A stretch of DNA of 64,000 nucleotides from Halomonas smyrnensis AAD6. Lineage in GTDB: Bacteria; Pseudomonadota; Gammaproteobacteria; Pseudomonadales; Halomonadaceae. Below the pieces are notes generated by a model. The model had not been told where the DNA came from. It saw only the letters and a list, made by a program, of their open reading frames with translations, and searched no databases. A program made the translations under genes and the position numbers. Below, in pieces: positions 57,573 to 64,000 of this stretch (within the stretch, counting starts at the first letter, position 1; each line of letters begins with the position of its first letter). Location: contig NZ_AJKS02000004.1 in the NCBI RefSeq assembly GCF_000265245.1, positions 35,448-99,447 on the forward strand, in the 5' to 3' direction.

Positions 57573-57663
57573 GCGCAAAGCGCAAAGCGCAAAGCGCAAA
57601 GCGCAAAGCGCAAAGCGCAAAGCGCAAAGCGCAAAGCGCAAAGCGCAAAGCGCCAAGCGCCAA
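57573..57663. repeat. Tandem heptamer repeat GCGCAAA, 11 perfect plus 2 variant copies
   Basis: Eleven perfect GCGCAAA units (57573-57649) are followed by two GCGCCAA units (57650-57663). The array lies in the leader between the LysR operator and the leuC start at 57708. All three plus-strand frames are open through it. Confidence 0.95.
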
Positions 57664-57707
57664 AAGACCGACCGGACACGCACAGGGCCCAGGCCCGGGA
57701 GAACGAG

Positions 57708-59159
57708 ATGGCAGCCCAGACCCTCTACGACAAGCTGTGGTCGCAGCACCTGGTGAAGGAGCGCGACGACGGCACCGCGCTGATCTACATCGATCGCCAG
57801 CTGCTCCACGAAGTGACCTCGCCCCAGGCCTTCGAGGGCCTGCGCCTGGCGAACCGCCGCCCGTGGCGGATCGACGCCAACCTGGCGACGCCGGACCACA
57901 ACGTCCCGACCACCCTGAAGGAGCGGGCCGAGGGCAATGCCGGCATCGAGGACCCGGTGTCGCTGATCCAGGTCCAGACCCTCGATGACAACTGCAACGA
58001 GTTCGGCATCGAGGAGTTCCGCATCAACGACCCGCGCCAGGGCATCGTGCACGTGGTCGGCCCGGAGCAGGGCGCGACCCTGCCCGGCATGACCGTGGTC
58101 TGCGGCGACTCCCACACCGCCACCCACGGCGCCTTCGCCGCGCTGGCCCACGGCATCGGCACCTCCGAGGTCGAGCACGTGCTGGCCACCCAGTGCCTGC
58201 TGGCCCAGAAGATGAAGAACATGCAGGTGCGCGTGGAAGGCGAGCTCGGCGTCGGCGTCACCGCCAAGGACGTGGTGCTGGCCATCATCGGCGAGATCGG
58301 CACCGCCGGCGGCACCGGCTACGCCATCGAGTTCGCCGGCAGCGCCATCCGCGAACTGTCCATGGAAGGCCGCATGACGGTCTGCAACATGGCCATCGAG
58401 GCGGGCGCGCGGGTCGGCCTGATCGCCGTGGACGACACCACCATCGACTACCTCAGGGACCGCCACTACGCGCCCAGCGCCGAGCAGTGGGAGGCCGCGG
58501 TGGCCGACTGGCGTGGCCTGGTGTCCGACGAAGGCGCCGACTTCGACAAGGTGGTGACCCTGAACGCCGCGGACATCGAGCCGCAGGTCAGCTGGGGCAC
58601 CAGCCCCGAGATGGTGACCGGCATCGGCGGGGAAGTGCCGGACCCGGCCGAGGCCGTCGACGATACCGCACGCACCGGCATCAGCCGCGCGCTCGAGTAC
58701 ATGGGCCTGGCGCCGAAGCAGAAGATCACCGACATCCGCCTGGACAAGGTGTTCATCGGCTCCTGCACCAACTCCCGCATCGAGGACCTGCGCGAGGCCG
58801 CCAAGGTGGCGCGCGGCAAGAAGGTTGCCGATTCCATCAAGCTGGCCATGGTGGTGCCGGGCTCGGGCCTGGTGAAGCAGCAGGCCGAGGCGGAAGGGCT
58901 CGACGCGATCTTCCGCGAGGCGGGCTTCGAATGGCGCGAGCCGGGCTGTTCCATGTGCCTGGCGATGAACGCCGACAAGCTCGGCGCCGGCGAGCACTGC
59001 GCCTCGACCTCCAATCGCAACTTCGAGGGACGCCAGGGCTACGGCGGGCGCACCCACCTGGTCAGCCCGGCCATGGCCGCCGCCGCCGCCATCGCCGGCC
59101 ACTTCGTCGACGTTCGCGGGCTTGCCGCCCACGACGCCACCCAGCAGCAGGAGGCCTGA
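57708..59159 (+). CDS. leuC: 3-isopropylmalate dehydratase large subunit
   Basis: LeuC, with LeuD, isomerises 2-isopropylmalate to 3-isopropylmalate in leucine synthesis. The protein has 483 residues. The 4Fe-4S ligands are visible in [13 protein letters not shown] and [13 protein letters not shown]. Other conserved blocks are [40 protein letters not shown] and [24 protein letters not shown] chose ATG 57708 with GGGAG upstream; an in-frame reading from further up would add a repetitive AKRKAQS extension encoded by the heptamer array. Confidence 0.96.
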   Translation: MAAQTLYDKLWSQHLVKERDDGTALIYIDRQLLHEVTSPQAFEGLRLANRRPWRIDANLATPDHNVPTTLKERAEGNAGIEDPVSLIQVQTLDDNCNEFGIEEFRINDPRQGIVHVVGPEQGATLPGMTVVCGDSHTATHGAFAALAHGIGTSEVEHVLATQCLLAQKMKNMQVRVEGELGVGVTAKDVVLAIIGEIGTAGGTGYAIEFAGSAIRELSMEGRMTVCNMAIEAGARVGLIAVDDTTIDYLRDRHYAPSAEQWEAAVADWRGLVSDEGADFDKVVTLNAADIEPQVSWGTSPEMVTGIGGEVPDPAEAVDDTARTGISRALEYMGLAPKQKITDIRLDKVFIGSCTNSRIEDLREAAKVARGKKVADSIKLAMVVPGSGLVKQQAEAEGLDAIFREAGFEWREPGCSMCLAMNADKLGAGEHCASTSNRNFEGRQGYGGRTHLVSPAMAAAAAIAGHFVDVRGLAAHDATQQQEA

Positions 59160-59162
59160 GCC

Positions 59163-59816
59163 ATGCAGAAATTCGAACGTCTCCAGGGCCTGGTCGCGCC
59201 GCTGGATCGCGCCAACGTCGACACCGACCTGATCATTCCCAAGCAGTTCCTGAAGTCGATCCAGCGTACCGGCTTCGGCGTCAACCTGTTCGACGAGCTG
59301 CGCTACCTCGACGAGGGCCAGCCGGGGCAGGACTGCTCGCAGCGCCCGCTGAATCCCGACTTCGTGCTCAACCAGCCGCGCTATCAGGGCGCCAGCGTGC
59401 TGCTGGCGCGTCAGAACTTCGGCTGCGGCAGCTCCCGCGAGCACGCGCCCTGGGCGCTGGCCGACTTCGGCTTCCGGGTGGTGATCGCGCCGAGCTTCGC
59501 CGACATCTTCTACAACAACGCCTTCAAGAACGGCATCCTGCTGATCAAGCTCCCCGAGGCGCAGGTCGACCGGCTGTTCAATGAGACCGAGGCCGAGGAA
59601 GGCTATCGCCTCGACGTGGATCTCGAGGCTCAGCGCATCCTCACGCCGTCCGGCGAGGTCCTCGAGTTCGAGGTCGACGCCTTCCGCAAGCATTGCCTGC
59701 TCGAGGGGCTCGATGACATCGGCATCACCCTGCAGGACGAGGACGCCATCCGCGCCTTCGAACAGAAGCACCGCGCCGCGCGGCCCTGGCTGTTCCGCGA
59801 TGAGGCAAGCGCCTGA
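59163..59816 (+). CDS. leuD: 3-isopropylmalate dehydratase small subunit
   Basis: LeuD is the swivelling small subunit that completes the LeuC active site. The protein has 217 residues with the standard N-terminus [36 protein letters not shown], then [20 protein letters not shown] and [17 protein letters not shown]. It begins three bases after the leuC stop and is certainly co-transcribed with it. Confidence 0.96.
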   Translation: MQKFERLQGLVAPLDRANVDTDLIIPKQFLKSIQRTGFGVNLFDELRYLDEGQPGQDCSQRPLNPDFVLNQPRYQGASVLLARQNFGCGSSREHAPWALADFGFRVVIAPSFADIFYNNAFKNGILLIKLPEAQVDRLFNETEAEEGYRLDVDLEAQRILTPSGEVLEFEVDAFRKHCLLEGLDDIGITLQDEDAIRAFEQKHRAARPWLFRDEASA

Positions 59817-59860
59817 CGTTTTACCCCGCATCAGTCGGGCGGCGGGGCTGATCCGGCGGC

Positions 59861-59939
59861 AGGCCTGCGAGAAGGCGCTGTGAACCCATCCATGGGCGCT
59901 ACCGATGCCATCCGTGGCGTAGGACCTTCTCTGCGGCCT
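59861..59939. repeat. REP-like palindromic element between leuD and leuB
   Basis: Imperfect outer arms AGGCCTGCGAGAAGG (59861-59875) and CCTTCTCTGCGGCCT (59925-59939) match at 12 of 15 positions. They enclose two small palindromes of like design, CCCATCCATGGG (59885-59896) and GCCATCCGTGGC (59907-59918). It resembles an interspersed intergenic repeat; copy number cannot be judged here. Confidence 0.5.
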
Positions 59940-59990
59940 GCCCCCGGCGCCCCTTGGGCCGCTCGGCCCTGAGGACACAAGGAAGACACG

Positions 59991-61070
<1,080 letters not shown>

Positions 61071-61148
61071 TCGCCCGAGGAGTGGCGTGTCGGCGAAGCG
61101 CTCGAGGCGATGAACGTGGCAGGAAGTGTGCGTTTTCCTGTCATTTCG

Positions 61149-61164
61149 TGTCGCGATCGCGACA
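61149..61164. promoter_or_regulatory. Perfect 16-base palindrome upstream of asd
   Basis: TGTCGCGATCGCGACA lies in the 166-base leuB-asd gap, about 70 bases before the asd start. A possible operator; the binding protein is unknown. Confidence 0.35.
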
Positions 61165-61236
61165 ACCGGGCGCTCGCTGTTAGGCCACGCTTTTTTCTGT
61201 AGACTAACGGGTTCAATTCTTTCTGGAGGACTTCAC

Positions 61237-62349
61237 ATGTTGAAAGTCGGTTTCGTCGGATGGCGGGGCATGGTGGGTTCCGTGCTCATGCAGCGGATGG
61301 TGGAAGATGGAGACTTCAACGGCATCGAGCCGATCTTCTTCACCACCTCCCAGGTCGGCCAGGCCGGCCCCGACGTCGGCGTTGAGGTGCCTCCGCTGAA
61401 GGACGCCTTCGACCTCGAGGCGCTCAAGGCGCTCGACGTGGTCATCACCTGCCAGGGCGGCGACTACACCAAGAAGGTCTACGAGGACCTGCGCAACGGC
61501 GGCTGGAAGGGCTACTGGATCGACGCTGCCAGCACCCTGCGCATGGCCGACGACGCCACCATCGTGCTGGACCCGGTCAACCGCAAGGTGATCGACGAGC
61601 AGCTGGCCCGCGGCGCCAGGACCTTCGTCGGCGGCAACTGCACCGTCAGCCTGATGCTGATGGGCCTGGGTGGCCTGTTCGAGGCCAACATGGTCGAGTG
61701 GATGACCTCCATGACCTACCAGGCGGCCTCCGGCTCCGGCGCCAAGCACATGCGCGAGCTGCTCAATCAGATGGGCGGCCTGCGCGACAGCGTGGCCGAC
61801 GAGCTCGCCGATCCCTCCAGCGCCATCCTCGACATCGATCGCAAGGTCACCGCGGCCATGCGCTCCGGCGAGTTCCCGACCGATAACTTCGGCGCGCCGC
61901 TGGCCGGCAGCCTGCTGCCGTGGATCGACTCCAAGCTCGACAACGGCCAGAGCCGCGAGGAGTGGAAGGGCAACGTCGAGACCAACAAGATCCTCGGCCT
62001 GCAGGACAATCCGGTGCCGATCGACGGTCTCTGCGTGCGCATCGGCGCCATGCGCTCGCACAGCCAGGCGTTCACCATCAAGCTGCGCCAGGACGTGCCG
62101 CTCGACGAGATCGAGGAGCGCATCGCGACCCACAACGACTGGGTCAAGCTGATCCCCAACGACAAGGATGCCAGCATCGACGGGCTGACCCCGGCCGCCG
62201 CCACCGGCACCCTGAGCGTGCCGGTGGGCCGCCTGCGCAAGCTGGCCATGGGCGGCGAATACCTGTCCGCCTTCAGCGTCGGCGACCAGCTGCTGTGGGG
62301 CGCGGCCGAACCGCTCAAGCGGATGCTCAAGATCCTGCGCGAGCAGTAA
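61237..62349 (+). CDS. asd: Aspartate-semialdehyde dehydrogenase
   Basis: Asd makes aspartate semialdehyde for lysine, diaminopimelate, methionine and threonine; in halophiles it also feeds ectoine synthesis. The 370-residue protein starts [20 protein letters not shown], the Gram-negative type. The catalytic cysteine is in [12 protein letters not shown], and later [15 protein letters not shown] and [16 protein letters not shown] carry the substrate and catalytic His residues. CTGGAGGA precedes the ATG. It is followed by the fimV-like gene. Confidence 0.96.
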   Translation: MLKVGFVGWRGMVGSVLMQRMVEDGDFNGIEPIFFTTSQVGQAGPDVGVEVPPLKDAFDLEALKALDVVITCQGGDYTKKVYEDLRNGGWKGYWIDAASTLRMADDATIVLDPVNRKVIDEQLARGARTFVGGNCTVSLMLMGLGGLFEANMVEWMTSMTYQAASGSGAKHMRELLNQMGGLRDSVADELADPSSAILDIDRKVTAAMRSGEFPTDNFGAPLAGSLLPWIDSKLDNGQSREEWKGNVETNKILGLQDNPVPIDGLCVRIGAMRSHSQAFTIKLRQDVPLDEIEERIATHNDWVKLIPNDKDASIDGLTPAAATGTLSVPVGRLRKLAMGGEYLSAFSVGDQLLWGAAEPLKRMLKILREQ

Positions 62350-62423
62350 GGGGCATTCCGGTTTCCGATGATCTGCGGGCCACGGGAATCGATGATGTTC
62401 TCCCCACCAGGCGGAGTGGGGCT

Positions 62424-62455
62424 GGCGGGGCGTCTCCTTCGGGAGGCGCCCCGCC
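62424..62455 (+). terminator. Terminator hairpin after asd
   Basis: The stem GGCGGGGCGTCTCC/GGAGGCGCCCCGCC (one G-U pair) has a TTCG tetraloop and a weak T-containing tail. The rest of the 289-base asd-fimV gap has no gene that I can see. Confidence 0.7.
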
Positions 62456-62638
62456 TGTCGTTGGGGCGGGCTCGCCCTGGCGTAGATCAATGGGTTACGT
62501 TGAAAGAGCGAGATACGGGCGCGGGTGGCTGAGGGCCACCAACGAGCCGAAAGTGTTAGGCCAGTAGGACAGATATCGTATTGACTGCTCCAGGTCGGCG
62601 CCGTGCACCGCGCCCGACCGGGCGGCGTAAGGGGACCC

Positions 62639-64000
62639 ATGAAACGCACGCTATCGCTCACCACACTGCTGCCGCTTTACCTGGTCAGCCCGCTGGCACT
62701 GGCGCTGGGGCTCGGCAGCGCCGAGGTCGGCTCGACGCTCAACGCGCCGCTGCGCGCCACCATTCCGCTGACCGATACCGCCGGTCTGGAAGTCGGCCTG
62801 CTCAACGCCTCGCTGGCCGACGGCGACGCCTATCGTGACGCGGGACTGACCCGCACGCCGCTGGTGGCCAGCGTCGACCTGGCGGTCCGGCGTCGCCAGG
62901 GGCGGCTGGTGCTGGAGCTCTCCAGCGAGCGTGCCGTGCGCGAGCCCTGGGTCGATCTGCTGCTGCGCTTCGACTGGCCGGGCGGCCGCCAGCTGCGCGA
63001 GGTGACGCTGCTGCTCGACCCGCCCGACTATGCCGCCATGCCGCCGCTGGTCGAGGGCGGCGGGTCGGTGGGCCTGGCCACGACGACGTCCTCGACATCG
63101 CCGGCGTCGGCGGCGCCCGCGCGGGCCGTGTCCTCCGACGGTGGCGGGGATCCGGCCCGGGTGCGCAGCGGCGATACCCTGTGGGCGGTGGCCGGCCGGC
63201 TGCGGCCCGACAGCGGCATCGGCATGAATCAGATGATGCTGGCGCTGGTCGAGGCCAATCCCGAGGTCTTCCCCAGCGGCAACATCAACGAGATGCGTGC
63301 CGGTTATACCCTGACCGTGCCCTCCCGAGAGGCCATCGCCGCGCGTTCGCCGGCAAGGTCGGCCGAGCTGGCGCAGGCCATGAGCCGTGCCTGGGCCAGT
63401 CGCGGTGGCGGGGCGCCGGCACCGGTGCCGCTCGGGCCCGCCGAGCCGGCCATGGCCGAGAGGGACACGTCCGGGCTCGAGATGCCTGGGGGCGAGAGGC
63501 GCGGGGGCGAGAGGCGTGAGACGAGCGCCGACGAGACCGTACCTACCGAGTCGCCACGCGAGGCCTCGCGCGACGAGGCGCCACGCCTGACCCTGCTGAC
63601 CGACGAGGAGGTCGCCGCCGGCCTGGACGATGGCGGCGTCGATGCCGGCGGTGCCGGGGACGCGGCGAGGGGAGGCAGCGGCGAGGTCGGCGGTGTGGTG
63701 ACGGCGGCGCCCCCGGCGTCTCTCGACGCCGCAGAGCGGATCGCCCCCGAGGTGCTGGCGGCCATCACCGGCCGCGGCGGGCTGACCGACGACGAACGCC
63801 TGCTGCGCCTGGAACAGCGCTTCCAGGAGAGCCGCTCGGCCCTGGTCGAGGTGCGGGCCGAGCGCGACGCGCTGGAGGACGAGGTCGGCGGGCTGCGCGA
63901 GGAGCTGGATGCGCTGCGCGACCGGGTCGCCGCCCTGGCGGCCGGCGGTGCCGGCGTCGATGCGGCGGGGGCCGGCGGCGTGGGGCCGGCCGAGGGCGCC
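62639..64000 (+). CDS. fimV: FimV/HubP-like polar landmark protein, N-terminal part
   Basis: The frame stays open from ATG 62639 to the end of the window (454 residues), so the gene continues beyond it. A signal peptide (LTTLLPLYLVSPLALALG) is followed by the FimV N-terminal domain (LGSAEVGSTLNAPLRATIPL...EVTLLLDPPDY, to about residue 130). A LysM peptidoglycan-binding module follows (VRSGDTLWAVAGRLRPDSGIGMNQMMLALVEANPEVFPSGNINEMRAGYTLTVP, given here only by its limits, about 174-227). An acidic low-complexity stretch and a coiled coil (RLEQRFQESRSALVEVRAE) come next. FimV organises pole-located machines and type IV pili. AAGGGGA lies before the start; asd-fimV is the pseudomonad order. Confidence 0.88.
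   Translation, partial: MKRTLSLTTLLPLYLVSPLALALGLGSAEVGSTLNAPLRATIPLTDTAGLEVGLLNASLADGDAYRDAGLTRTPLVASVDLAVRRRQGRLVLELSSERAVREPWVDLLLRFDWPGGRQLREVTLLLDPPDYAAMPPLVEGGGSVGLATTTSSTSPASAAPARAVSSDGGGDPARVRSGDTLWAVAGRLRPDSGIGMNQMMLALVEANPEVFPSGNINEMRAGYTLTVPSREAIAARSPARSAELAQAMSRAWASRGGGAPAPVPLGPAEPAMAERDTSGLEMPGGERRGGERRETSADETVPTESPREASRDEAPRLTLLTDEEVAAGLDDGGVDAGGAGDAARGGSGEVGGVVTAAPPASLDAAERIAPEVLAAITGRGGLTDDERLLRLEQRFQESRSALVEVRAERDALEDEVGGLREELDALRDRVAALAAGGAGVDAAGAGGVGPAEGA

Noticed and set aside
57543..57707. N-terminal extension of LeuC encoded by the heptamer array
   Set aside because: The extension is AKRKAQS repeats absent from LeuC proteins; a good ribosome site serves ATG 57708.

Overview
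The window is GC-rich chromosomal DNA of a gammaproteobacterium, most likely a halophile of the Halomonadaceae (Halomonas or a close relative). The evidence is protein character and gene order: the mrdA-rodA-mltB-rlpA-dacA-ybeD-lipB-lipA and leuCDB-asd-fimV orders are shared with pseudomonads, a complete Na+-translocating NADH:quinone reductase operon is present, many proteins are acidic, and there is a cluster for quaternary-ammonium (compatible-solute type) catabolism. I saw no tRNA, rRNA, CRISPR array, insertion sequence or prophage.

Layout. 1-7.6 kb: cell-wall elongation and lipoate genes (PBP2 3' part, RodA, MltB, RlpA, DacA, YbeD, LipB, and LipA on the other strand), with two short tandem repeats around a bidirectional terminator. 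7.7-12.4 kb: a LysR regulator divergent from a degenerate biotin-carboxylase-like protein, then a DUF3141 PhaC-like protein with a Lys/Ala/Pro tail. 12.6-18.2 kb: topA, a DUF6586-type protein, a small K+ channel, a helical protein, an L,D-transpeptidase and an Lpp/OprI-type lipoprotein. 18.3-22.6 kb: an accessory-looking block with AT-rich leaders, holding a Gly-rich repeat lipoprotein, a TpsB (FhaC/ShlB) outer-membrane transporter without a recognisable TpsA, and an EAL-domain remnant. 22.6-28.9 kb: a second L,D-transpeptidase, mfd and a long-type gap. 29-37.2 kb: nqrABCDEF, nqrM and sthA. No apbE lies between nqrF and nqrM, and NqrC carries Ser instead of Thr at the flavinylation site.

37.2-47.3 kb: minus-strand DUF488, PA2778-like peptidase and PA2779-like genes; a diguanylate cyclase coupled to a small periplasmic molybdopterin-oxidoreductase-fold protein; the leuS-lptE-holA operon; a plus-strand zinc-ribbon gene; and a large unassigned membrane protein. 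47.4-56.4 kb: a minus-strand catabolic cluster (Rieske oxygenase, SDR, betaine-type binding protein, GMC oxidase, ferredoxin-reductase, aldehyde dehydrogenase, class II aldolase, GlxA-type regulator). 56.5-64 kb: a LysR gene divergent from leuC with a palindromic T-N11-A box and a heptamer repeat between them, then leuC, leuD, leuB, asd and the 5' part of a FimV-like gene.

The strongest candidates for something undescribed are the quaternary-ammonium-type Rieske cluster (bridging Glu, unusual His spacing, substrate unknown), the lipoprotein/TpsB pair, the biotin-carboxylase pseudoenzyme with its divergent LysR, and the diguanylate cyclase/SUOX-fold pair. Family assignments come from reading motifs and were not confirmed by database search.
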